Assembly: GCA_021292105.1 (NCBI GenBank)
Contig: CM037869.1
Coordinates: 34,132,335 to 34,196,334, forward strand
Direction: 5' to 3'
Length of the DNA stretch: 64,000 nucleotides
Origin: Anadara kagoshimensis
Lineage: Eukaryota > Mollusca > Bivalvia > Arcoida > Arcidae
Part shown: positions 45,301-54,666 of the stretch, in pieces
Numbering within the stretch: position 1 is the stretch's first letter
How the letters are laid out: every line of letters begins with the position of its first letter
The notes under the pieces: generated by a model
Database searches by the model: none
Told to the model about the DNA's origin: nothing
The model's input: only the letters and a program-made list of their open reading frames with translations
Translations under genes and position numbers: made by a program

Positions 45301-48300
45301 AGTTTGATACTAATCTACCTTTTCCCAAAAATATTGTTATCAATCTTCATCAGTATCATAAAATATTTCTTCAGTTTGAGAATAATTGACATGATTTAAC
45401 AAAATGGAAACTCTATTTATCCGTAGCAATTTCAGGCAAACAAATTACAGTGGAATCATTTATTTTCATGATGTCTAGATTTTTATGGTTCTAAGAATAA
45501 ATACAATATTTTTGGGGTGATTAATTCTTTGGTTAATAAGAAATGATATACTAATGGGGTTCAACAATTTATCATGTGATACCCCATGACGTTTCTGTAG
45601 AACATTTCCAATGGCCATGGAATCTCTTCAATATACATTTTCCCGTAAAACTATGTTACGCAGAGAAATTTTGACATAAAGGTTTTCCAAAAGGTTCCAC
45701 ACAAACATTAAGGGGTGTTGATCAAGTGGTATGCTCCATTAATGTACTTAAATCATTAACATACTACTACGGTATTTTGAATTTGTTGGCATTTTAAATT
45801 CATGGATTAGACTTTTAAATTCGAGGACTAGGGTTTTAAATATGTGGAATAAGGTTTTAAATTCATGGATTAGGGTTTTAAATTCATGGATTAGGGTTTT
45901 AAATTTATGGATTAGGGTTTTAAATTCGTGGATTAGACTTTTAAATTCGTGGATAAGGGTTTTAAATTTGTGGATTAGGGTTTTAAATTCGTGGATTAGA
46001 CTTTTAAATTCGTGGATTAGGGTTCTAAATTTGTGGATAAGGGTTTTAAATTCGTGGATTAGGGTGTCCACGAAAACAATGGAAATTGGGACACCAAGAA
46101 TAAATGATTTGAGTACATGTAACAACATTTAAACGATTTACCTGCTGCTTTTAAAGCCATCTGCATTCTGACCTTAGCTTGTTCTGCTGGAGTCTGAAAT
46201 TTAATTACAAAGATTTTAATGTCAGAAAACTTGCCTAGCTTAAAAAAACCCACATAAACCTTAACCACTAGACACTTGACACTCACATTAGCACATTACA
46301 GTACTAGGAGATTATTGTAGAACATTAACAATAAAATGACAGGATTAATCTAGACATGTTTTAAGAAAAGAAAATGTAGACAATACAAAATCTGCACTGA
46401 CGTGGACATCAGAAGTCAAGAAAGTAAAAATAAAAAAATAAAAAAGAAGTAAAGAATTACAAGAACACTCTTACACTTATACCAGTTTGGGATATAAATA
46501 ATTAACGGTAATGAAATGTTTAATTTTTCAGAATATTTAACAACAATGTAAACCAAATAGCTTCACATTTCTAGTTTGATTTAAAATGTTAAGAAAAATT
46601 ACAGTGAGGATAAAATTATTTGTTTTTTACTTACCATTTCTGTAAAACCAGGAACACTCAAACACGGATCACTGAAAATAAGATAATTTTAAAAACTTTA
46701 AATAATTACAAATATATTTGTCATCAAAATTTAATATATACAACAAAATCTCAATTCATGTCACAATTTGTCTCCAGGATGTCCGAGAAAACCAGAGAGA
46801 AACAATTACTTTGAGAAAGTGAAATGACAAACTTTTCGCACTATGATGCCCCAAGTTGGATTTGAATTTAGGTGTGAGTGGTGATGAATAAATTAATATA
46901 GGCTCGTAAAGAATTAACATTACCAAGAAATACATAAAAAAATGAATTTTGGGACTTTAGTGTGGCATTAGGCAAACTTGGTTTTATTGTACTCATTTGG
47001 TACTTTTTTAACAGCAAAGGAACTGATGAGAGAGTGAAGAAATTTTGGCATCATCACATTTTTTGAATACATGTACCCGTATACACTTTACATGTGAGAA
47101 CCAGATTCTAGAAAAATAAACTTTATAGAACTTGCACTATAAATTCACACAAGAAATGACAGACATGTGTAAACAACAGATAAACAAAAATATTTCAAGA
47201 ATGGTTTTGTTGCCATGGTAATATTAGAGATTTTACATAAACAACCCTTTTTTCATCTCAACTTACCTTTCCTTTTCTTTGCCTCTATCTGGACTTCTTG
47301 AGCTGTATCTTGATCTTTCAGGTGACCTTGACCTTCTAGAACTATAATAAGGAGACCTTGAATGGGATTGTCTGGAAAAACCCAAACGTGATATAATATA
47401 CTACCGGTAGTATACTAAAAAATTAGTACAATGTACATGTATAATGTAATCGAACATACAAAGAAAAAGAAAATAAAAAGCCAGATACAATTTGATAATA
47501 AAAAATTTATTTTTCTGGAAAATAGATAATTTTCAAACTATTTTCGATCTTGCTAAAAACATGAAATATCTTACAGTGTTCAATCAAAATGTGATCCTTG
47601 TGCCATAGCCACAAAATAATTATTTTCTCCCATAAAAAGTACTGTCTGTTGGCCAACCCTGGACAATCTGTTTAGTCTTAGTTGAGTTTTGAATAAATTC
47701 ATTTCTCATTTATATTTTTGTCTATACTGGCATTTTGAATAAAATACATTAAGATATGTTATAATGTTAGCCCAATTTTTGAAAACATGGACCCTGTTTT
47801 TTCAGGGCCTGGTCAGGTTGAGCGCATCAACTACATTTCTGAGGTTGAACACTGTATGTTATACTGTGAATTTCCTTATGTAGCAGGGCTGAGTTTGTTG
47901 TGGTGTTATATATAAGAGACATAATAGTGATTTATAGCCAGATTTTCTGGTCTGGATCTTTTAGCCTTATGGCAAAGTGTCCACTTTTCACCCAGGAGGG
48001 TTGGGTTCTATCCTCAGCCAGTATATTTGGTGAGGAAATGGATTTTTTCAGGCGTTTCCTCCCTCATTTTACACTTTTAATATTCTGGAAAAACATAATT
48101 TCTCTTTCCAAAATAACCCCCACATTTAACTGAATCTATATAATTACCTCCTAGATTTGGATTTATACTTGTCTCTTGACCTTGACCTAGAATAACGACC
48201 TCTTGATCTTGACCTAGAACGGGATCTTCTTCTGTCTAAATATCTATCTCTACTTCTGGATCTTGATCTTGGAGGGTAACTTCTGTCTCTTGACCTACGA

Positions 48301-51300
48301 CCTCTACTTGCTGACCCAGATCTGTATCTGTCTCTTGACCTACTTCTTGATCGTCTTGTGTAGCTTCTTGACCTTGACCTTCTTTCTCTATTTCTAATGG
48401 GTGAAAGTGATCGCCCCCTAGACCGACTTCGAGATCTTTTTTTGTGTTTAGATTTTTTAGACTTTTTGTATTTACTGGAATGCCTGCTATCCAAACTGCT
48501 AGATCTAAAACAAAAATAATAATAAAAATTTTGATAAAACATTGTTCTGTTTTGTGAGCACCAGCAATTTTTTTAAATCAATATATTAACAAAAAAAAAA
48601 AAACAAGAGGCCCATGGGCCTTAACCTGTGACCTTTGAACCCATGAGCTTCATTCAAATATCAAAATGATAATTAGGCCAATATTCTAATATACATCCCT
48701 ATACAAAAAGTTTATAGTTTTTGAGATAAATAATCATCTCAGTACTTGTTTGTATCTGTGATCTTGACATTTAAACTTATGCTCTTTATTCATATATCAA
48801 AATGACCACTGTGCCAGTACCAACAATATTCTAATATACATGCCTATACAAAAAGTTAATAGTTTTCAAGATATCTAACCATTTAGGTATTCATTTGCAT
48901 CTGTGACCTTGACCTTTGATCCCAAGACCTTCATTCATATATCAAAATGATCATTAGGATAATACCTAAATATTCTAATATACATGCCTATACAATTTAA
49001 GGTTTATAGTTTTTGAGATAAATAATCATTTCAGAACTTGTTCACATCCTTGACCTTGACCTTTGAACCCATAACCTTCATTCATATATCAAAATGGTTG
49101 TAAGGCTAATACCTACAATATTCTAATATACATGCATATACAAAAAGTTAACAGTTTTCAAGATAATTAACCATTCAGGTATTCATTAACATCTGTGACC
49201 TTGACCTTTGAACCCATGACCTTCATTCATATATCAAATTGATCGTTAGGATAATACCTAAAATATTCTAATATACATGCCTATACAAAAAGTCTATAGT
49301 TTTTGAGATAAATAATCATTTCAGTACTTGTTTACATCTGTGACCTTGACCTTTGAACTCATGACCTTTATTCATATATCAAAATGACCATTGGGCCATT
49401 ACCAACAATATTCTAATATACATGCCTATACAAAAAGTCTATAGTTTTTGAGATAAATAATTTTCAGTACTTGTTTACATCTGTGACCTTGACCTTTGAA
49501 CTCATGGCCTTTATTTATATATCAAAATGATCATTGGGCCATTACCTACAATATTCTAATATACATGCCTATACAAAAAGTTCATAGTTTTGCAGATAAT
49601 TAACTATTTTGGTAAACTTGTACATCTGTGACCTTGACCTTTGAACCCATGACCTTAATCAATATATCAAAATGATCGTCATGTCAATACCTACAATTAA
49701 CCAAAAATCCTAAATCATTATCACCAGAAATGTTTAAAAAATAGCATTTTTTATCAAAGGACATGACCTTGACCTTTGACCTTGACATCAATCAGAAGAA
49801 AATCACAAGACAAGATCAACAGTGAAAACTCCATACAATTATCTTCAGCCATTATGAAGTTATAACAATAAATGTCTCATTTTAACAAGAGGCCCATGGG
49901 CCTTAACGCTCACCTGAGGAAGAGTACATATCTTATGCAGAGGTTCAATGGTCAATGACATTAATAAAGAGAAAATCAAAATTTTCAGCAGTAAGGGCCA
50001 ATAATATGCAAGTATTTTTGCAAATTAATTATAATAATTATTATATTTATGCTGTATATAACATATTTAAAGTCTAGCTACAATATATTATTTATAAACA
50101 GCTAAAACATCTGTATATTAAAATGTACATTAGGCCAATACCTACAATATTCCAATATACATGCCTATACAAAGAGTTTATAGTTTTTGAGATAATTAAC
50201 CATTTAAGTATTCGTTTGCATCTTTGACCTTGACCTTTGAACCTATGACCTTCATTCATATATCAAAATGATTGTTGTGCAAATGCCTACAATATTCCAA
50301 TATACATGCCTATACAAAAAGTTTATAGTTTTTGAGATAATTAACCATTTAAGTATTCGTTCGCGTCTATGACCTTGACCTTTGAACCTATGACCTTCAT
50401 TCATATATCAAAATGATTGTTAGGCCAATACGTACCTTATTATAATATACATGCTTATACAAAAAGTTTATAGTTTTAAGATAATTAACCATTTAAGTAT
50501 TAGTTTGCATCTACGACCTTGACCTTTGAACCTATGAACTTCATTCATATATCAAAATGATCGTTGTGCAAATGCCTACAATATTCTAATATACATGCCT
50601 ATACAAAAAGTTTATAGTTTTTGAGATAATTAACCATTTAAATATTTGTTCGCAGCTATGACCTTGACCTTGAACCTATGACCTTCATTCATATATCAAA
50701 ATGATTGTTAGGCCAATACTTATAATATTCCAATATACATGCCTATACAAAAAGTTGATAGTTATTGAGATAATTAACCATTTAAGTATTCGTTAAATTC
50801 TATGACCTTGACCTTTGAACCTATGACCTTCATTCATATATCAAAATGATCATTAGGCCAATACCTACGATATTCCAATATACATGCCTATACAAAAAGT
50901 TTATAGTTTTTGAGATAATTTACCATTTAAGTATTCATTCGCATCTATGACCTTGACCTTTGAACCTATGACCTTCATTCATATATCAAAATGATCTTTA
51001 GGCCAATACCTACAATATTCCAATATACATACCTATACAAAAGGTTTATAGTTTTTGAGATAATTAACCATTTCATTACTTGTTTACATCTGTGACCTTG
51101 ACCTTTGAACCCATGACCTTTATTTATATATCAAAATGACCATTGTGCCATTACCTACAATATTCAGATATACATGCCTATACAAAAAATTCATAGTTTT
51201 GCAGATAATTAACTATTTTGGTATTCTTGGACATCTGTGACCTTGACCTTTGAACCCATGACCCTGATCTATGTATCAAAATGATCGTTATGTCAATACC

Positions 51301-53283
51301 TACAAATAACTGAAAATCCTACGCCATTATCACAAGAAATGTTAAAAAAATAGCATTTTTTATCAAAGGTCAAAAACTGGGACATGACCTTGACCTTCGA
51401 CCTTGACATCAATTGGAAGAAAATTGCAAGACAAGATCAACAGTGAAAACTCCATACAATTATCTTCAGCCATTATGAAGTTATAACAATAAATGTCTCA
51501 TTTTCAAAATTACATAATTTTACGCAAAAAACGCGTAACCTATTTTTCGTCTAATTTTCATGAAAAACACAATTTTAATGTTCCTAGGTATGCTGAATCC
51601 AAATATCCAATCAAAATTTGCCTGCACCTTTTGGTTTCAGAGAAGAAGATTTTTTTGTCTTTTTGCTATTTTTAGTAACAGCGGCCATCTTGTTGGGCGT
51701 GGCCAAACCCCGAACACAATTTTGAAAGGCTGTTACCCAGGCATGATAATCACCAAGTTTCATCAAATATGGCCCAGTAGTTTTGGAGGAGAAGATTAAA
51801 ATGTAAAGTTTACACACGACACACGACGCACGACGCACGACGCACGACGGACGACGGACGACGGACGACGGACGGTGATAGATTGCAATAGCTCATCTGA
51901 GCCTTTGGCTCAGGTGAGCTAAAAATTACATAATTTTACGCAAAAAATGCGTAACCTATTTTTCGTCCAATTTTCATGAAAAACACAATTTTAGTGTATC
52001 TAGGTATCCTGAATCCAAAAATCTAATCAAAATTTGCCTGCACCTTTTGGTTTCAGAGAAGAAGATTTTTTTGTCTTTTGGCTATTTATAGTAACGGCAG
52101 CCATATTGTTGGGCGTGGTCAAACCCCGAACACAATTTTGAAAGGCTGTCACCCAGGCATAATAATCACCAAGTTTCATCAAATTTGGCTCAGTAGTTTT
52201 GGAGGAGAAGATTAAAATGTAAAGTTTACGCACGACGGACGACGCACGACGGACGACGGACGGTGATAGATAGCAATAGCTCATCTGAGCCTTTCGGCTC
52301 AGGTGAGCTAAAAAAAAACAACTTTTATAAATTTCTAAATTATTTGAAAGTTTATGGAATAGAGTTCGTACAGACATTTGGACTCCAAATTTAAGGACTT
52401 TTTAGGGTTTTTTAAGGGTCTTATTTGCAAATTTAAGGCCTAATCAGAGGGACAATTTCAGCAAAGAAATATTGGTGTGAAGGGAATTAAATCAACAAAA
52501 CAATTATTAACGTGTCCATAGTAAAGACACTTGAAGTGGAGGTTGAAGTTGGGCATTCAGTTTGACCAGGTACCTTTAAATTGTCCATTTCAAAGTAACT
52601 TATCAATTACTTATTTATTTATATCAGTCTATTTGCAACCAATTATTATCGAAATACAGACACCCAGCTGGCCAATTCAAGGGCTTTTTAGGGCCTTCAG
52701 GATAAATTCAAAGGCTTTTTAGTGTCAGACTTGTTTTTAGGGTCTATTTAGGGCAAACGTAAAAATTTAAGGACTTTTCCAGGCCTGTACGAACCCTGTG
52801 GAAGTGTTTTCGTTGTAAAGCAAATAGTGAAATGGACTAATGATGATTTATGCCTTGGTCAATATTTCCTTCACTTATACCAAGTCAGTCAGCATTACTT
52901 AATAAGGGACCTCAGTGTATGAGTGAGCTAAATGATTGCAAGACAGTACTAGGGTGGCAACCAGAGGGAGAAAACAAAAAGAGGAAGACCTAAGTCCACA
53001 TGGAGGAGAACGACTGAAAAAGGAAAGAAAAGCAGTTGGATGGACCAGCTGGAACACAGCAAAAACAGCAATGAAGGACAGGCAAAAATAGACAGATAGC
53101 ATTACGGCCTTATGCGCCTTCTGGCAAGGAGAGCATTAAGGTTAAAGTAAGGTACTCACTATTGAGACAGCTGGAAAACGTCTATAACAAGGAAAAAAAT
53201 TCATAATACCTTGATCTTGAACGTTTCTTCTTTTTCTTTTTCCTTTTCTTTTTGTCCTCTTCGCTATCAGAATATCTAGCCAT
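42259..53283 (-). CDS. RSRC1: RSRC1, arginine/serine-rich splicing-related protein, eight coding exons
   Basis: RSRC1 (SRrp53) is a nuclear SR-related protein that takes part in constitutive and alternative splicing, chiefly at the second step and 3' site choice. Coding exons (high to low): 53,283-53,210; 48,504-48,148; 47,371-47,267; 46,671-46,635; 46,193-46,142; 44,832-44,675; 43,504-43,379; 42,366-42,259. All junctions are GT-AG with matching phases and sum to 1,017 bases (338 residues; human about 334). Residues 1-25 are Lys-rich; about 26-180 form an RS domain (RSRSRSRDRY-type repeats); 192-208 is the conserved TPAEQAKVRMQMALKAA; then a coiled, charged part; DPDNLAHPN near 295-303; and the tail WIQKLTAMRKRKLEGEA. 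The order matches vertebrate RSRC1 from end to end. Introns are full of SINEs, MITEs and the 3.7-kb nested element. An upstream non-coding exon is probable. Confidence 0.93.
42412..42590 (+). mobile_element. MITE, CAGTC-AACCTGTC family, copy 4, in RSRC1 last intron
   Basis: The left end TAGTAAAACCTGTCTATAAA and right end GGCAGGTTGGACTG have TA on both outer sides. Length is 179 bp and the body matches the family. It lies 45 bases from the last exon's acceptor, on the plus strand, opposite to the gene. Confidence 0.65.
43059..43372 (-). repeat. tRNA-derived SINE at the RSRC1 exon 7 donor
   Basis: Minus strand: CCACTGCAGTAGCTCAGTTG (A box), B box 'catgggttcgaaacggaac', then 'agtctgaatcaagacttt', 'gataaagaaccctgctgta' and 'ccatagctggtgacgtctc'. 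Same family as 22,391-22,716. The head starts directly after GTAAGTA of the intron. Confidence 0.8.
43379..43504 (-). CDS. RSRC1: RSRC1 coding exon 7
   Basis: 42 codons with FLFGTAAEFKPDMITRHTFV and DPDNLAHPN; acceptor TTTTAG, donor GTAAGT. A SINE begins about eight bases into the following intron (43,372 and below). Confidence 0.9.
43803..44330 (-). mobile_element. Fold-back element with CRE sites, copy 1 (RSRC1 intron)
   Basis: It is the inverse complement of 60,220-60,786. It holds an inverted pair 'gatcttgcatgagtgtttat' / 'ataaacacgaatgcaagatt' at one end (43,818-43,902) and, at the other, TGACGTCA at 44,246-44,253 with a one-base-off partner GGACGTCA near 44,214. The palindrome centre present in copy 2 is deleted here. 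No coding capacity. Flanking target duplication not resolved. Confidence 0.7.
44675..44832 (-). CDS. RSRC1: RSRC1 coding exon 6
   Basis: Continues AAADEKIKEQQ and a charged helix ending SSFNPSSFKSSRS, which parallels ESDSFVQQTFRSS-like sequence in vertebrates; acceptor TTACAG, donor GTAAGT, phase 1 in, 0 out. Confidence 0.9.
44870..45240 (-). repeat. SINE copy split by a MITE
   Basis: 'ggtggtggaggaaac' then, after the MITE at 44,898-45,084, 'gaatgcccttaaaaaatcat', 'ccaaactgacaaactttctc' and 'acttatgccgtgaaaggtca' follow the order of the copies at 4,255 and 33,110. Confidence 0.6.
44898..45084. mobile_element. 187-bp MITE with perfect CAGTAAAACCTCG ends (pogo/Tigger type)
   Basis: It starts CAGTAAAACCTCGATTCATC and ends ATAACGAGGTTTTACTG; 13 bases at each end are exact inverse complements, with TA duplications at 44,896-44,897 and 45,085-45,086. 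Such ends are typical of pogo/Tigger DNA transposons. The inside (gcgataaattgggggaggcg, tggcgataagcgaggtgg) is non-coding. The perfect ends suggest a young insertion. Confidence 0.8.
45540..45745 (-). repeat. Inverse copy of the repeat at 41,480-41,670
   Basis: 'ggggtgttgatcaagtggta' and 'catgtgataccccatgacg' mirror words of the downstream region. Class unknown. Confidence 0.45.
45785..46063. repeat. 21-bp minisatellite carrying TTAGGG in most units
   Basis: About 13 units read 'ttttaaattcatggattagg' plus 'g', with 'gattagactt' variants. Each regular unit holds one TTAGGG, the animal telomere hexamer. The 21-base step keeps frames open on both strands (45,748-46,128 minus with LIHEFKT repeats; 45,842-46,132 plus with LNSWIRV repeats); both are by-products. 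It starts about 80 bases from RSRC1 exon 5. Confidence 0.85.
46142..46193 (-). CDS. RSRC1: RSRC1 coding exon 5
   Basis: Encodes TPAEQAKVRMQMALKAA, the best conserved RSRC1 block; acceptor TTTCAG, donor GTAAAT, phase 0 in, 1 out. Confidence 0.92.
46194..47266 (-). other. RSRC1 introns around the micro-exon, no further feature
   Basis: AT-rich intron sequence. At 46,780-46,880 there is a worn SINE piece (gtgaaatgacaaacttttcg, ttggatttgaatttaggtg). Confidence 0.4.
46635..46671 (-). CDS. RSRC1: RSRC1 coding exon 4, 37-base micro-exon
   Basis: Encodes SDPCLSVPGFTEM after joining; acceptor TTTCAG, donor GTAAGT; phase 2 in, 0 out. The tiny size makes it easy for gene finders to miss. Skipping it would shift the frame. 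Confidence 0.8.
47267..47371 (-). CDS. RSRC1: RSRC1 coding exon 3
   Basis: Encodes the end of the RS domain (SHSRSPYYSSRRSRSPERSR ... DRGKEKE). Acceptor TTCCAG, donor GTAAGT, phase 2 to 2. Confidence 0.88.
47636..47875. repeat. Dispersed repeat, second copy of the left-edge repeat
   Basis: 'ctgttggccaaccctggaca', 'tttttcagggcctggtcagg' and 'aggttgaacactg' follow the order seen at 1-300; the first part also occurs at 57,955-57,980 (tgttggccaaccctggccaa). Confidence 0.55.
47930..48125 (+). repeat. tRNA-derived SINE-like repeat
   Basis: 'ggatcttttagccttatggc' and 'gggttgggttctatcctc' are spaced like A and B boxes, then 'gaaatggattttttcaggcg', 'tttcctccctcatttta'. A weak case. Confidence 0.35.
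48148..48504 (-). CDS. RSRC1: RSRC1 coding exon 2, main RS domain
   Basis: 119 codons rich in RS, RSRSRD and KYKKSKK units; acceptor TTTTAG, donor GTAATT, phase 2 to phase 2. The same exon in other animals carries the RS domain that directs the protein to nuclear speckles. Confidence 0.9.
48604..52311 (+). mobile_element. Palindrome-capped element, copy B1, split by copy B2
   Basis: The left end AACAAGAGGCCCATGGGCC opens straight into a seven- to eight-unit 145-bp array (48,620-49,700; the usual unique left part is missing). Right-part sequence stops at 'aaatgtctcatttt' (49,882). After copy B2 it resumes at about 51,919 with 'attacataattttacgcaaa' and ends in the hairpin TGAGCCTTTCGGCTCA and GGTGAGCTAAAA (52,311). 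It fills most of RSRC1 coding intron 1. Confidence 0.75.
49884..51918 (+). mobile_element. Palindrome-capped element, copy B2, nested in B1
   Basis: Complete copy: GAGGCCCATGGGCC head, unique left part very close to copy A (agagtacatatcttatgcag), about nine 145-bp units, right part with 'aacagcggccatcttgttgg' and a CGACGGA run (51,815-51,875), hairpin and GGTGAGCTAAAA. Similarity to copy A is high along the whole length, so both moved recently. 62-116-residue open frames across the right part are shadows shared by all copies. Confidence 0.78.
52365..52798. mobile_element. hAT-like non-autonomous element (GTTCGTACAG ends)
   Basis: The left end 'agagttcgtacagacatttgg' shortened to AGAGTTCGTACAG and the right end CCTGTACGAACCCTG are inverse over about 12 bases. 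Subterminal 'aaatttaaggactttttagg' and 'aaaatttaaggacttttcca' occur on both sides. CAGGGTTCGTACAGG ends with an AAGTCCTTAAATTT interior are a pattern I associate with hAT elements of many animals. Confidence 0.6.
52935..53145 (+). pseudogene. LINE 3' end fragment in RSRC1 intron
   Basis: The plus strand translates, with one frame shift, to WQPEGENKKR then RGRPKSTWRRTTEKGKKSSW and DQLEHSKNS, the familiar last part of RTE/CR1-like reverse transcriptase frames (RGRPKSTWRRT). It is a dead 5'-truncated copy in antisense to RSRC1 and of a different lineage from 34,781-35,262. Confidence 0.7.
53210..53283 (-). CDS. RSRC1: RSRC1 coding exon 1
   Basis: It starts ATGGCTAGATATTCTGATAG and encodes MARYSDSEEDKKKRKKKKKK followed by RSRS; it ends in phase 2 before GTATTA. 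An acceptor TTTTAG ends at 53,291, seven bases before the ATG, so the exon is not the first of the transcript. Confidence 0.85.
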
Positions 53284-53599
53284 ATTTTACCTAAAATTAT
53301 CAAGTTAAAATACCTTTAAAAATTTATTGACAATGACCATTTAAAACTACAACATTTTTAATAAAACAGGAAGAAACTTTGGTTTCTAAACATTATACCC
53401 GGCTCATATATTGGATCTATTATTGAAAATCAAAGTCTAAAACTATGTGTCTTTAAAATGAAGCTGGTAAAACTGCAAAGCGAGTTCAGAACAGTCTTGG
53501 TGTAGTCCAACAATGTCAGATATCACAATCCTCAAGCTAGACACTGTTGTAAACTTTAAGCTTGTAGTGGTGCTTCTTTATGTGGCGGGCCGAACTTGA

Positions 53600-53940
53600 T
53601 AGGTGGCTAGATAGCGCAGTGGGCTGAGCGTCCCTCTAGAATGGGGAAGATCCGGTTTGGCCACTGCATTTTTCCCTTTCCTGTTACATTTGGGGGCTCG
53701 TACAACCCTGGGCATTGGTGGACCAACAAGTTGGTCCCAGAGTGGAACCTGGTGGTTTCGATTCAAGGGAATTGAATAAAAAAGGAAGGAAGGAATGTGG
53801 AGGGTGGGACTCGATACGTTACCGGGTAGCTCAGTGGGTAGAGCGTCCCACTAGTATTGGAAAGTCCCCAAGTTTGAGTCCTGGTTTGGTCTGTTGGTCG
53901 CTGCATTTGTTTCCTTTCCTGTAACATTTGATTCGGTTTC
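53600..53940 (+). repeat. Two tRNA-derived SINE heads in tandem
   Basis: The first (53,605-53,710: 'gatagcgcagtgggctgagc', body 'ccactgcatttttccctttc') and the second (53,822-53,935: 'ggtagctcagtgggtagagc', B-box-like 'caagtttgagtcctggttt', body 'gctgcatttgtttcctttcc') share the same body, so they are two copies of one SINE family. They lie in the inferred 5' intron of RSRC1. Confidence 0.65.
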
Positions 53941-54126
53941 TGCTACTTTTTTCTAACGGTTGTGCTTTCTTGGTCTGGTTGAAAATAGCTTGGATTAAAC
54001 TTAGTGAGACTGATTTTAAAAGCATGCACTAATTTCATTGGGATAAATGATCAGGGATCTTGATTATTTTTTTGTAAATAATGAAATTGAAAATAAATCC
54101 AAACCATTAACACTGTAAAAACTTAC

Positions 54127-54260
54127 ACAATTTGAACTCACTACATCTGTTTTAAATTTGGTGGTTTTAATCTTTATGAAATCCACTAACAATAAACATG
54201 CAGCATGAAACGCACTGCTTTCTCTTAGTCGAGGAAGTTTGTGTTCAGCTCTAAAGCACA
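54127..54260 (-). other. RSRC1: Inferred non-coding first exon of RSRC1
   Basis: The minus strand has a good donor (AATTGT then GTAAGTTTT) with the exon ending at 54,127. Splicing to the TTTTAG acceptor at 53,291 would remove about 835 bases including both SINEs. The upper limit of the exon is a guess. Supported only by splice signals and position. Confidence 0.35.
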
Positions 54261-54261
54261 A

Positions 54262-54567
54262 ATAGGAAACGGGTGGATACCGGAAATAGCTATAACGTTT
54301 CCATTTCTTTTGTCGTTTTCTGATACAGCACGATTGATAATGAAAGAAATTTAAAAAAAGCGCTATTCAAAATCTGAAAATAATTTATACGAATTTAAAA
54401 AACTCATAAAGTGTCTGTTTTGTGTGATACTTTGCTGACAGAGTTATCTCCCTTGACACGGATTTTTTCAAAATGGCTGCTCCCAGTGCCACTTTCATTT
54501 TCATTAGACGCTGTGTTCCTCTCTGCTTATTTTGAATATTCATTAGGGGACTGACTTCGTTATTGTC
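54262..54567. promoter_or_regulatory. Candidate shared promoter of RSRC1 and PEX1
   Basis: The inferred RSRC1 first exon (minus) and the PEX1 start codon (plus) leave about 300 bases for both promoters. CAAAATGGCTGC at 54,469-54,480 matches the YY1/TISU type of start-site element seen in housekeeping genes. No TATA box is seen. Inference from layout. Confidence 0.4.
54473..54535 (+). other. Small upstream ORF before PEX1
   Basis: ATG inside the YY1/TISU-like motif opens a 20-codon frame (MAAPSATFIF... to TGA at 54,533-54,535). It ends 32 bases before the PEX1 ATG and is in another frame. Whether it is in the mRNA depends on the start site. Confidence 0.4.
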
Positions 54568-54666
54568 ATGAGTTTGTCAGTTACAACAATACAATTTACT
54601 AGCAACAAAAATTGTCTTGTTGCGTTGCCAGTAAATGTCAGCAAACAATCGTCAAAGGAGAACACG
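54568..54666 (+). CDS. PEX1: PEX1 exon 1 (coding part)
   Basis: 33 codons, MSLSVTTIQFTSNKNCLVAL..., parallel to VTVAFTNARDCFLHLP in human PEX1; donor GTAAGT, phase 0. This ATG is chosen because the alignment to the family begins only a few residues in. Confidence 0.88.

Noticed and set aside
45748..46132. Open frames on both strands (126 and 96 codons) with heptad-like repeats
   Set aside because: Both follow from the 21-bp intronic minisatellite and lie inside an RSRC1 intron.
51560..52377. Open frames of 75-116 codons seen again at 7,987-8,301 with nearly the same protein
   Set aside because: They recur because the mobile element's right part recurs; the sequence has no domain, and both strands are open over the same stretch.
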